From contig JAFGCU010000112.1 in the NCBI GenBank assembly GCA_016932475.1, positions 1 to 47,450 of the forward strand: a DNA stretch of 47,450 bases, given 5' to 3'. Position numbers and translations under genes: made by a program. Below are positions 16,175 through 24,330 of this stretch, piece after piece (within the stretch, counting starts at the first letter, position 1; each line of letters opens with the position of its first letter). The notes below the pieces were generated by a model. It did no database searches. It was not told the origin of the DNA and was given only the letters and a program-made list of their open reading frames with translations. Origin of the DNA: Anaerolineales bacterium (GTDB taxonomy: Bacteria > Chloroflexota > Anaerolineae > Anaerolineales > RBG-16-64-43).

Positions 16175-16972
16175 GTGAGACTGAGCCGGACGGTTTTCCT
16201 GTTCTCGCGCTTCCTCGCGCAGAACATCAAAATCAAGCTGGAATACAAGGCGGATTTCATCATCATGCTGTTTTCCGGATCCGTCCTCCAGCTGCTCGGG
16301 GTGATGTTCCTCGGCGTGCTGTATTCGCGCATCCCGCCGATCCAGGGCTGGACGATGTGGGAGATCGTTCTGATCCTCGCCTCGATCTTCTTCACCGAAG
16401 GCGTGGTTTCCTTCGCGTTCGAGGGGATGTGGCGGATCGTCCGGCTGATCAACCTGGGGGATATGGACCGGTTCCTCCTGCGCCCGGTCTCGCCCATCCT
16501 CCAAATCCTCACGTATGATATCGGCGCCCACGGGATCGGCAACATGATCACCGGCGTCATCCTGTGCGTGATCGCGTTGAGCCGGACCGAGATCCTCTGG
16601 ACGTGGGACCGGATCCTCTACCTGCCGGTGCTGATCGTCAGCGCCGCCGCGATCCGCACCGCGATCTCCTTCGCGGCCAACTGCTCGGGCTTCTGGCTGA
16701 CCTCGTTTTACAATGCGTTTCCGCTGATGGTTCACCAGATGGCGGACTTCGCGAAATATCCGACGACGCTGTTCACGGAACCGATCCAGTTTTTCATCAC
16801 CGTCGTGCTGCCCTACGCGTTCATCGGCTACATCCCCGCCGTCTACCTGTTCCATAAGCAGCCGTGGGGGGCGGCGGCCTGGCTGGCGCCGCTCGTCGCG
16901 GTCTGGTGTGTCCTCATCGCCCGCGCCGTGTTCTACCGCGGCCTGCGGCGGTATGATTCGCCTGGGAATTAG
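16175..16972 (+). CDS. ABC-2 exporter permease (COG3694-like)
   Basis: A 265-residue membrane protein with six or so hydrophobic segments. It carries INLGDMDRFLLRPVSPILQ, parallel to NIAVELVRPVDYQ in the preceding permease. GTG 16175 has GGAGG (16164-16168) 6 nt upstream, inside the end of the previous gene. The frame is open far upstream, but those codons are the shadow of the previous permease. It ends the operon; no clear terminator is visible after it. Confidence 0.9.
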   Translation: MRLSRTVFLFSRFLAQNIKIKLEYKADFIIMLFSGSVLQLLGVMFLGVLYSRIPPIQGWTMWEIVLILASIFFTEGVVSFAFEGMWRIVRLINLGDMDRFLLRPVSPILQILTYDIGAHGIGNMITGVILCVIALSRTEILWTWDRILYLPVLIVSAAAIRTAISFAANCSGFWLTSFYNAFPLMVHQMADFAKYPTTLFTEPIQFFITVVLPYAFIGYIPAVYLFHKQPWGAAAWLAPLVAVWCVLIARAVFYRGLRRYDSPGN

Positions 16973-17080
16973 GCGGAGAGGGATTTGCCCGCTGATCCGC
17001 AAGCCGCCGGGCTTCGTATTCCCAAAGGCAGTATTCCCTTGATGAATTAACTTGTCCTTGAAAATAAAAGGTTTTCACAA

Positions 17081-17580
17081 ATGAAAGAAGCCGTATGGAT
17101 CGCCATGGACGGCGTGGGTGGGGATAACAACTCTGGTAAATATACAATCCGGGAAAATTTTACTTCATGCAGTGTCGTCCAATTGGACGACGTTTATTCT
17201 CCGGCCCTGAAGGCCGCCGATATTGTACGATTGAAGGAACAGGTATTTTTACCCCTGGATGCGAAACGGGAAGCCAAGTATCAATATTCGATTGGAGGAC
17301 GGAAACCTTATCGGACCGGCATTTACTTTTACCCAAAGGAATATTTTTTTTGAACGCGTATATGCTCTCGATAAGGACCTCCGCAAGCATTATAACGCGA
17401 GGATGCGGATGGAATATCCCCCCGCGTTGGGATTAAAACGCGGCGTGGAAAGAGATATCCTCGGGGACGGCGTCGATAATTCGGAAATAAGGATAAGGGA
17501 TTGGATGCCATTGGAGGCGAAATATATTTCAGAACAGAATCCTGGAGGGGCGGCCGATTGTATTGTGGATGGCGGATGCA
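17081..17580 (+). pseudogene. Uridine kinase-like P-loop kinase, frameshifted
   Basis: The first part (from ATG 17081) reads VWIAMDGVGGDNNSGKYT, then VQLDDVYSP and RLKEQVFLPLDAKREAKYQ. This is the start of a uridine kinase-like protein, but the P-loop GGSGKST is distorted to GGDNNSGKYT. Near 17270-17340 the reading moves to another frame: FFERVYALDKDLRKHYNARM, LKRGVERD, DWMPLEAKYISEQNPGGAADCIVDGG. That is the matching C-terminal half (EGVYAL, RRGxERD and DWMPxExxY patterns in intact relatives). A P-loop lesion plus at least one frameshift means it is not functional as a kinase. It lies 108 bp after the exporter operon. Confidence 0.75.
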
Positions 17581-17966
17581 TCCCGCGGGACGGGAGCGGA
17601 TCGGCCGGGCGCGGAGGCGGGATTTCCAATACAATGGACCCATTCCTGGAGGCCGATGCATGCTATCGCGATCCCTGGTTCCACCGGCAATTCTCCCCGC
17701 GCTGCGTCGGGCTTTTCCCGCACTTGCGCTCTGACCGCCGCGGGCGGGGGGAAATGCCGGGGAGAGTACCAGACCGGAGAGTTTGGAGACGGCACCCGGA
17801 TCAACCGGTCGGCGCCGGCCGCGGGAAAGGGGCTTGCGGGCGGGGAGTTTTGGTGCCGGGAGACAAATGAGCACGGGGAACTCGTCGATGGGGCCAGCTC
17901 CATCCGCTGGCGGGCATTGACCCGGAAGCCGAAAGCCGTTGAGCGGAATGCCATGGGAGTTTTGTC
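17581..17966. other. Gap with an unconvincing overlapping ORF
   Basis: A frame open from 17563 to 17970 ends in a TGA that overlaps the ATG of the next gene (ATGA). It reads through the pseudogene tail and has an odd composition (many Arg, Ala and Gly), so I do not call it. The last ~80 codons (GEYQTGEFGDGTRINRS onward) could be the 3' end of a lost gene. Confidence 0.35.
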
Positions 17967-18389
17967 ATGAGAAGAGTATTTCTTGATCCGGACGGCACCA
18001 ACAAAGAGTTCTTTGGCGTGATTATTCAGCATGCTTCAGGCGTCCGCTATTCCCAGCAATGCGGGTGCACGGCAACGGCGCTGCGCGAGACGGAGGGGTA
18101 TTACGTTCCCCTGAAAAGTCAGAAAACCATTATCCGCAATGAGGCTACATTTATCACGGAATTGCGGAATGTGTTTCATAATAAGAACAATAATGCCGAT
18201 TACGGTTTTTCTGAAGATCAAATGATGCGATTGGCGGCCATTATTGAAAGCATCCCATGGTGGAACGAAAGTGAACGGCTTTCGCATCTCCGGTTGGATG
18301 AAAAACGAAAACATGAAATTACAGAAGCCTGGGTGCCGATCTTCACCCCCGACGGACCGGGAATTCTCATATGGCCAAATTGCGATTAG
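17967..18389 (+). CDS. DUF6210-like hypothetical protein
   Basis: A 140-residue soluble protein. It opens RRVFLDPDGTNKEFFGVII, then QHASGVRYSQQCGC and EGYYVPL, the pattern I associate with the DUF6210 family (function unknown). A Trp-rich middle (SIPWWNESERLSHLRLDEK) and the ending EAWVPIFTPDGPGILIWPNCD are consistent with that small fold. GGGAG lies 6 nt before the ATG. No partner gene is apparent, and the flanks are decayed sequence. Family assignment is from memory of the motif pattern only. Confidence 0.65.
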   Translation: MRRVFLDPDGTNKEFFGVIIQHASGVRYSQQCGCTATALRETEGYYVPLKSQKTIIRNEATFITELRNVFHNKNNNADYGFSEDQMMRLAAIIESIPWWNESERLSHLRLDEKRKHEITEAWVPIFTPDGPGILIWPNCD

Positions 18390-18612
18390 GAATAACGCGG
18401 CCCGCCCCGCGGCCGGGATCGGGATTGCGCCACGGGCGGGGCGGACAACGTGTCCCGTCTGAAAAGATGCGGTGCGGCGGGGGAGATAGCCGGAAAAGAG
18501 GCGCCGGTCAGCGCCGAGTCCGCTCGGCATAACAGCTCGGAAACGAATCCCGCCGCTGGAACCGAACCGGCGCAACCGGACACGAACGGCATCCGTCGGA
18601 TTACGAATTCGG

Positions 18613-18641
18613 TTGCGATAACCCCCCAGTTACGGTACGAT
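18613..18641 (+). promoter_or_regulatory. Promoter of the patatin/transporter operon, leaderless type
   Basis: A -35 TTGCGA (18613-18618), 17-bp spacer and -10 TACGAT (18636-18641). The GTG start codon is at 18649, only 7 nt after the -10 box, and no Shine-Dalgarno sequence precedes it. Transcription would start at or within a base or two of the GTG. Confidence 0.6.
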
Positions 18642-18648
18642 TCCGCGC

Positions 18649-20583
18649 GTGAAAACCCCCGCCCAAGGCTTGGCATCTCCCGCCACGATCGTCTTCCAAT
18701 CCGCCAAGCTGGGTGACCTACCTTGGATTCTCAAAGAATTGGAGTGGGCGGAACAACTGCTCGGCGACGGCACGCCGGTCGGGCGGATCTTCGGCGTGAG
18801 CGGGGGGAATCTCGCGGCGCTGGCCTTCTCCCTGGCGCTGGCGGCCCAAAAATCCCCGAGCATCTGGGGCAAAGCGGCCAACGCACCAGCGGATTTCATG
18901 CGCTTCCTCGGCCGGGCGCGCAGCCGTGACCTGCGAAAGCTGAAATTAAACCCCACTTACGGTTTCCACACCCTGGCGCCCCTTCGGCGCTGGGCGGCCT
19001 CGCGCCTGCGAGCCTACACCGGCCGCGAAGATTGGCGGCTCTCCGAACTGGGCGTGCCGGTGTACTTGTGCACGGTGGATCACGACGCCATATTCTGCAT
19101 GTGCGGACCGCCGGATGACAGCCTGCAATGCGATTATCCTTTCATCCATATTCCACCGCCGCAGGACGCGCCGCTCCTGGATGCGCTGATAGCAGGCCTT
19201 AGCACCCGTCTTTCCACCGATGCCCAAATGGTGAACGGAGCCTGGCGCTGCGACTGCCGCCCGTCGATCGTGGACGCCGGGGCGATCGTGGCCGACCTGG
19301 AAGCCGGCGATCCGCGGCCCATATTGCGCGTGCGGCCTCAGGCCGCCGTCCGCCAATGGCCGGTCAACTGGTTCACCTCCTCCTTCATCATGCACTCATC
19401 CCACGAGCGCAACCAGCCGCTTCTGGCGGAGAGCTACCTGGATTTGCTGGGGCGTCAGCGTGAATTAAAGGAAGCGCTCGCGCAAGCGCCAGGCCTTACG
19501 CACCCCGCGCTCCCTCCGCTTCATCCGGTGGTTGGCCACGTGGATCTGCCCTATATCGGCAGCACCGAAGCCGCCACCAACATGCGCCAATCGGTGGAGA
19601 ACCGCGCCGCCCTGACGGCCCGCTTCCGGGAGATCCTCGATGGGCAGCTGGACGCGTTCCCCTTCGACCAGCCGGCCAACGTCATTTACGGGGCGGGCGG
19701 CTTCTCCGGTATCCTGGCCGGGATGGCCGCCACGCGCGCGGTGGATGAGGGCTTTGCGCGCGGGGGCGGCGAGGTCCGCCAGATTTACGGCGTTTCGGCC
19801 GGGGTGCTGAACGGATTCTTCCATGCTGTTCAGCTCGCCGCCGCGCGCCACCCGGATATATATGCCCCGGCGGCGCGCCGGGCCCTGGACGATCTCGAAA
19901 CCTTCATGGCGCACTGCGAGGCGGGCAAAATCGTCTCGGTCAACCTCAATCCGCTCAAATTCTGGACCGGTTGGGCTAACCTGAGGCCGCTCGAGGGGTT
20001 CTTATTGGAGAAGCTGGCGGCCTACACCGGTTCCCGGCATCCCGACAAAATCACATTCGACGACATCGCCCTGCCGCTGACGGTGACGGCCGCACGCACC
20101 GACGGATTCACCGAATTTTTCGGGATGACCAAGCCCGCCCGCGGCTTCGCCTGGAGCGGGCGTGCCTGGGAGATCGTGCCCGCCCCGGTGGTGCGGGCGC
20201 TGCTCGCCGGCTGGAGCATGAACACCTACACCATTCCGATTGTGATGAACGGCCAACAGTACATGGACGGCGGCGGGACTTTTTACGACCCGGGGATTCT
20301 TGTGGCCTGCCTGGACCCGCAGCTGGCCAACCTGCTGAACATTCACCTGGACGAGCCCGACGGGCATTCCTACAACCTTCCGCCGCGCATGAACCTGGTG
20401 AACATCCTTTTCGACACGCACAACCTCACGTTCCCCGAGCAGCGGCGGCGGATGCGCGCGCTCACCAATCTGCTGTACGAGCACTTCCGGCTCCGCGCGC
20501 AGGCGCAGGCGGCGGGCGTCGCGCTTCCGCCCGACTTCCGAACGAATTGGACGATCAAGCATTCGAAATCCATCGACCTGTAG
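18649..20583 (+). CDS. Tandem double-patatin phospholipase-like protein
   Basis: A 644-residue soluble protein made of two patatin-like halves. Half 1 (about 10-240) has GVSGG with Ser51, but its oxyanion loop is not glycine-rich (QSAKLGD) and its DGG/A motif reads DAG (209-211), so it looks weakened or inactive. Half 2 (about 340-620) is complete: GAGGFSG (348-354), GVSAG with Ser383 and DGG at 540-542. The halves align over LNPxxxxxxLxPLRxxxxxxLxAYTG, then VPVYLCTVDHD / LPLTVTAARTD. Patatins use a Ser-Asp dyad to cut acyl chains from lipids. No signal peptide is visible. A GPH-type transporter gene follows 7 bp later, pointing to lipid turnover coupled to transport. Confidence 0.85.
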   Translation: MKTPAQGLASPATIVFQSAKLGDLPWILKELEWAEQLLGDGTPVGRIFGVSGGNLAALAFSLALAAQKSPSIWGKAANAPADFMRFLGRARSRDLRKLKLNPTYGFHTLAPLRRWAASRLRAYTGREDWRLSELGVPVYLCTVDHDAIFCMCGPPDDSLQCDYPFIHIPPPQDAPLLDALIAGLSTRLSTDAQMVNGAWRCDCRPSIVDAGAIVADLEAGDPRPILRVRPQAAVRQWPVNWFTSSFIMHSSHERNQPLLAESYLDLLGRQRELKEALAQAPGLTHPALPPLHPVVGHVDLPYIGSTEAATNMRQSVENRAALTARFREILDGQLDAFPFDQPANVIYGAGGFSGILAGMAATRAVDEGFARGGGEVRQIYGVSAGVLNGFFHAVQLAAARHPDIYAPAARRALDDLETFMAHCEAGKIVSVNLNPLKFWTGWANLRPLEGFLLEKLAAYTGSRHPDKITFDDIALPLTVTAARTDGFTEFFGMTKPARGFAWSGRAWEIVPAPVVRALLAGWSMNTYTIPIVMNGQQYMDGGGTFYDPGILVACLDPQLANLLNIHLDEPDGHSYNLPPRMNLVNILFDTHNLTFPEQRRRMRALTNLLYEHFRLRAQAQAAGVALPPDFRTNWTIKHSKSIDL

Positions 20584-20590
20584 AGGTGCA

Positions 20591-21970
20591 ATGAAAACCG
20601 AGAGACTCTCCCGCACGACGAAGCTCGCGTACGGCGCCGGCGACCTGGGGGCGGCGATCGTCACCGCCATCAACGGATTCTTCCTGCTCAACTTCCTGAT
20701 CAACGTCGCCGGGCTGCGCCCGGGGATGGCCGGCAACATCTTCCTCATCGTGAAGATCTGGGATGCGGTCAACGATCCCATCATCGGATGGCTGACCGAT
20801 CACACCGTGAGCCGGATGGGGCGCCGCCGCCCCTGGCTGCTGATCGCGGCCATTCCGTTCGCGCTCATGTTCTTCCTGCAATGGATCGTGCCGCCCTTCG
20901 ACGAAGCGGGCAAGTTTGTATATTACCTGATCGTGGCCGTCTTCCTGGATTTTGCCTTCACGGCGGTCAATGTGCCGTACGCGGCCCTGACCGCGGAGCT
21001 TACCCAGGATTACGACGAACGCACGCGCCTTTCCTCCGTGCGCATGAGCTTCTCGATCATCGGCGGGGTGCTGGCGGCTTTTTTCCACGGCATCATCGTC
21101 AGCCAATTTCCGGATAACCCCAACCTCGGCTACATGACCAGCGCCGCCATCTGGGCGTTTGCCATCGCCATTCCTTGTTTCATCACCTTCTTCGGAACCC
21201 GGGAACCGGATTTTGCGATCCTTGCCAGGCCGGCCGCAAGCGGGCCGGGATTTTTCGAAGGGCTGCGGATCGCCTTCCGCAACAAAGCCTTTATCCTGGT
21301 CACGGTGATCTACATGCTTTCATGGCTGGCTATCCAGTTCGCCCAAAACAACCTGCAGATCTACACCAAGGACTGGATCAAAATGGATATGGCCATGTTC
21401 AGCTTCTTGCTGCTGGCGATCCAGTTCTCCTCGTTCGTCTGGGTGTTGATCTGGGCCAGGGTCAGCGAGCGGATCGGCAAAAAGAACGTCTACTACCTGG
21501 GCGCGCTCTTCTTCGTGCTGGCCCTGATGGGGCTGTTCTTTCTCCAGCCCGGCGATGTGGTGCCGACTTTCCTCCTGGCGGCCATGGCGGGGGTCGGCAT
21601 CTCGGTCGGATACCTGGTGCCGTGGAGCATGGTGCCGGATGTGGTGGAACTGGACGAATTGGAGACCGGCCAGCGGCGGGAGGGCGTTTTCTACGGGTTC
21701 TTCGTTTTTCTGCAAAAGATGGGCCTGGCGGTGGGGCTGTTCGTCTCCGGTTGGGCGCTCGAACTTTCCGGGTATATAAACGCCACGACGGCGAATCCCG
21801 ATCCGGTCCAGCCCGCTTCGGCGCTTCTGGCGATGCGCGTGCTCATCGGCCCGGTCAGCGCGGCGGTTCTGCTGCTCAGTTTCCTGGCGGTGCGCGCCTA
21901 CCCGATCACGCGCGAGAAGCACGCCGAGATGCGCGCGGAACTGGCGCGGAGGAAAGCGGCCAGGGCTTAA
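20591..21970 (+). CDS. GPH (MelB-like) cation-coupled MFS transporter
   Basis: A 459-residue, 12-helix major facilitator of the glycoside-pentoside-hexuronide:cation group. The N-terminus KLAYGAGDLG and the helix II motif WDAVNDPIIGWLTD retain both acidic residues of the MelB cation site (Asp58 and Asp62 here). The loop RMGRRRPWLL and the later MVPDVVELDELETGQRREGVFYG are also family hallmarks. MelB moves sugars with Na+ or H+; the animal relative Mfsd2a moves lysophosphatidylcholine using the same fold and cation site. The gene starts 7 bp after the patatin stop, with AGAGG inside that junction, so the two are co-expressed. Sugar or lysolipid as substrate is open; the neighbour favours a lipid. 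Confidence 0.9.
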   Translation: MKTERLSRTTKLAYGAGDLGAAIVTAINGFFLLNFLINVAGLRPGMAGNIFLIVKIWDAVNDPIIGWLTDHTVSRMGRRRPWLLIAAIPFALMFFLQWIVPPFDEAGKFVYYLIVAVFLDFAFTAVNVPYAALTAELTQDYDERTRLSSVRMSFSIIGGVLAAFFHGIIVSQFPDNPNLGYMTSAAIWAFAIAIPCFITFFGTREPDFAILARPAASGPGFFEGLRIAFRNKAFILVTVIYMLSWLAIQFAQNNLQIYTKDWIKMDMAMFSFLLLAIQFSSFVWVLIWARVSERIGKKNVYYLGALFFVLALMGLFFLQPGDVVPTFLLAAMAGVGISVGYLVPWSMVPDVVELDELETGQRREGVFYGFFVFLQKMGLAVGLFVSGWALELSGYINATTANPDPVQPASALLAMRVLIGPVSAAVLLLSFLAVRAYPITREKHAEMRAELARRKAARA

Positions 21971-22050
21971 CCGGCCAGGAAGGCTATTCGGAGATGGAGA
22001 ATGCTGACCGGATAATTTCTTGCGTGCGGATCTTCCGGGCCTAAAAACGC

Positions 22051-22807
22051 CAAAACGATCGTTGTCCTGCAGGGAGGGGGAGCCGGCGCCTGGATGTGGC
22101 GGACGGTTTTGCAATGTTTTGCCGGATTGCCACTGCCTGGTTCCGGATCAGCCCGAACACGGTCGCAGCCGGCGGATCGCGCCTTTCGGCATGGATTTGG
22201 CCGCGAAGAAGACGGCGGACCTGATCCTTCCACAGGCGAATGGAGGAAAGGCGCGCAGATCGCGGTGCAATAGCTGGCAACCGTGCCGGAACGGGTGGAG
22301 AAGGCGATCATTTCCGGCACACTGCTGCGGCCCATCCCGGGAATGAGCTGGCTTGACTCGCAAGCTCTGCTGACTTGGCCCTGCCGCATCTCGATTCCCT
22401 CCTTCAGAAACATGGATTGGTGGATCCGGCTGAACATGGAATACGCGGCCGGGATCACTGACGAATTCCATTCCTGCATCAAGCAGGATTTCCAAGACGT
22501 GGCCGGATCAGAATGGGTGAACCTGATGTCGGCCGATCAGGTATTCCGACTGCCGGTCCGCCTGGAGAAGGCCGCCGCTCCCGTCCCGGTGATCGCCGGT
22601 CCCAGGGAATAAGGCGCCATGAAGGATCCGGTGCGGGACCTGGTGAAGGCGCTGCCGCATGCCCGAGGAGGGTTCACCCATCTCGTGAAAAATTCGTCCA
22701 TGGCATATGAGCACGGTTGGGCGCTTGCGGCCCCGGAGTTGTTCTCCCAAACCGTGCGGGCCTGGATCGAAGAGATACCGCTCCCCGGGGAAATTGAGTT
22801 GGAGTAA
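22051..22807 (+). pseudogene. Alpha/beta hydrolase pseudogene
   Basis: Three frames together spell a hydrolase. From 22051: KTIVVLQGGGAGAWMWRTVLQ (oxyanion strand). In a second frame around 22130-22230: CLVPDQPEHGRSRRIAPFG. In a third frame from about 22255: AQIAVQ, then an in-frame TAG, LATVPERVEKAIISGTLLRP, MDWWIRLNMEYAAG, AAAPVPVIAG, an in-frame TAA at 22610-22612, then MKDPVRDLVKALPHA and SMAYEHGWALAAPELF. The nucleophile elbow expected before LATVPERVEK is missing. So there are at least two frameshifts, two stops and a loss at the active site. It is not the same subfamily as the intact hydrolase at 4425. Confidence 0.75.
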
Positions 22808-22881
22808 ATAATTCTTCTCCGGCCGGCCTTCGGAAGGGGATGCGCTGCGGATCCAGCCAGTAAGCGATTGCTCTGGAATTA

Positions 22882-22908
22882 AAACCGCCGGAATTTCCGG
22901 CGTTTTTT
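22882..22908 (+). terminator. Intrinsic terminator
   Basis: CGCCGGAA (22886-22893) and TTCCGGCG (22895-22902) form a perfect 8-bp arm around a single T (the real loop is smaller-stemmed), followed by TTTTTT. It sits 75 bp after the hydrolase pseudogene, probably its original terminator. Confidence 0.8.
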
Positions 22909-23185
22909 GACGGTGAAAACAAATTTTCTTTACCTCGTGCCGCCCTTTCTGATACGGCGGCGGGATTCCAATTCCTGCCCAACCGCGCCGCCTGGACGTT
23001 GTAGACATCCGGGATTTCCCGCTTTCCGGCAGCGCGTACATCTCGCCTGCGCCGGCCCGGTCCTGAAAAAATGCCGCGCTGCGGGATCAGATCGAATCGC
23101 TTCAGACGCCAATCCCCCCAAACCGTCTCCCGATACTCCGGGATCTGCAGCACGAGCCAGGCCGGCTTCCGGCCGGAAAACAGAT

Positions 23186-23638
23186 TCACCGCGGGTTCCA
23201 TTCCATGCGCAGGCACATCGGATCTTCGGAGACGGGCTTGAACCCCAAACGGGAATACAGCCGGGCGGCCGGATTATTTTTCAACACGGACAGATTTACT
23301 TTTTTCCCTTCCCTCTGGAGCCCGCGTAAAATCGCGGTGCCGATCCCCGCGCGGCGGGCTTCCGCCAGAAGGGCCAGATCCACCAGGTGGATCGCCTCCG
23401 CGGTTTTGGAGGTGATCATCGTTCCCACGGGAACGTTATCGCGGAGGATGATCTTCCATTCGGCGTCCGGATACTCGGAGCGGTACTGCCGCTCGCGCAG
23501 ATCGAACTGCGTCCGCAGGAAGGATTCCTCCTCCCCCGGGGCCCAGTCCACCGGGGCCATCTCCTCCAAGCGGGCGCCGGCGTACACTGTAAAGGAAAAG
23601 GCTTGGTCGCCGGCCTGCATCGGGCGCAAGGACAACAT
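23186..23638 (-). CDS. GNAT-family N-acetyltransferase
   Basis: A 150-residue single GNAT domain. It begins LSLRPMQAGDQAFSFTVYAGARLEE, has the beta-4 strand EAIHLVDLALLAEARRAGIG with the acetyl-CoA pyrophosphate loop in the form RRAGIG (consensus Q/RxxGxG/A), and ends VLKNNPAARLYSRLGFKPV, the typical motif B and end of the fold. The acceptor substrate is unknown. GAGGCG lies about 7 nt before ATG 23638. It is downstream of a small ORF on the same strand with which it may once have formed a unit. Confidence 0.88.
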   Translation of the reverse strand: MLSLRPMQAGDQAFSFTVYAGARLEEMAPVDWAPGEEESFLRTQFDLRERQYRSEYPDAEWKIILRDNVPVGTMITSKTAEAIHLVDLALLAEARRAGIGTAILRGLQREGKKVNLSVLKNNPAARLYSRLGFKPVSEDPMCLRMEWNPR

Positions 23639-23647
23639 GGCGGCGCC

Positions 23648-23965
23648 TCAACCGGTCTTGCGCCAAACGGCCCTATCCACGGAGGCTGGTTCGAAAGCGC
23701 CGCCCGGGATAGCGATTTTGGCCAACGGCCTGCCGCAGGATGCGGATAGACCGCATACCCGGCGGCCTTCCCCCAAAAAGGCGCTGCGGTGCCGGTTCCG
23801 CCCGCTGCCCGCCGTTCCTTTACAGAGCTTCCTGTCCGGGCTGAAAATTAATTCCCCGGACGAGGCATCGCCGGGGATCAGGAAAGGCAGTTTCCGCAGT
23901 AATGGATCCGTGAAGGCGGCGACGGAGACCGGCGATGCCGGCTTCAAGAAGTTGAGTCTGTTCAT
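23648..23965 (-). pseudogene. Small remnant with a Tat-like leader
   Basis: From ATG 23965 (GAAGGGATGGAC just ahead) the protein opens NRLNFLKPASPVSVAAFTD, which looks like a twin-arginine leader (RRxFLK) whose second Arg has become Leu. A short region GELIFSPDRKLCKGTAG follows. After that the composition turns Arg-rich and stops looking like a folded protein, suggesting a frameshift around 23830. I read it as a decayed exported protein of unknown family. Nothing else was recognised between 23966 and 24330. Confidence 0.4.
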
Positions 23966-24330
23966 GTCCATCCCTTCAGTCCAATGGCTTGAACTCGCGG
24001 TCCGCATTTCGGACGTGATGGCGTTCGCGGAGCCGGATCGGTATAAACCCCGTCGGATCGCGCTTGCGGCGTATACGAACAAAGATAATAAATTCTAGTA
24101 CCAATGGGTTTCCCCGGCAAGCGTTTTATAAAAATTTTCCCTAATAAAGCGCATTCCCAGCAAGCCCGTTCGATGGCGTTGGATGTCGGCTTTCATGATC
24201 GTGGACAGGGAGGGCTATGATTTCCGAAGGAAGAGGTAAATTTCCATTTCGACTAAAATACCCTTAGCCGGACGCCGGCAATCCTGGTCAGGCGCCGGCC
24301 GCACCCGGGAAGGCAAAGTCGGGATTTCAC

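Noticed and set aside
17563-17970. Open frame ending in an ATGA overlap with the DUF6210-like gene
   Set aside because: It begins inside the kinase pseudogene and has an odd composition. The overlap could arise by chance, and no family fits.
22674-23185. Minus-strand frame with AWLVLQIPEYRETVWGDWRLKRF and YNVQAARLGRNWNPAA
   Set aside because: Parts of it look protein-like, and it may be another decayed gene, but it runs through the terminator and the pseudogene, and no family or start could be recognised.
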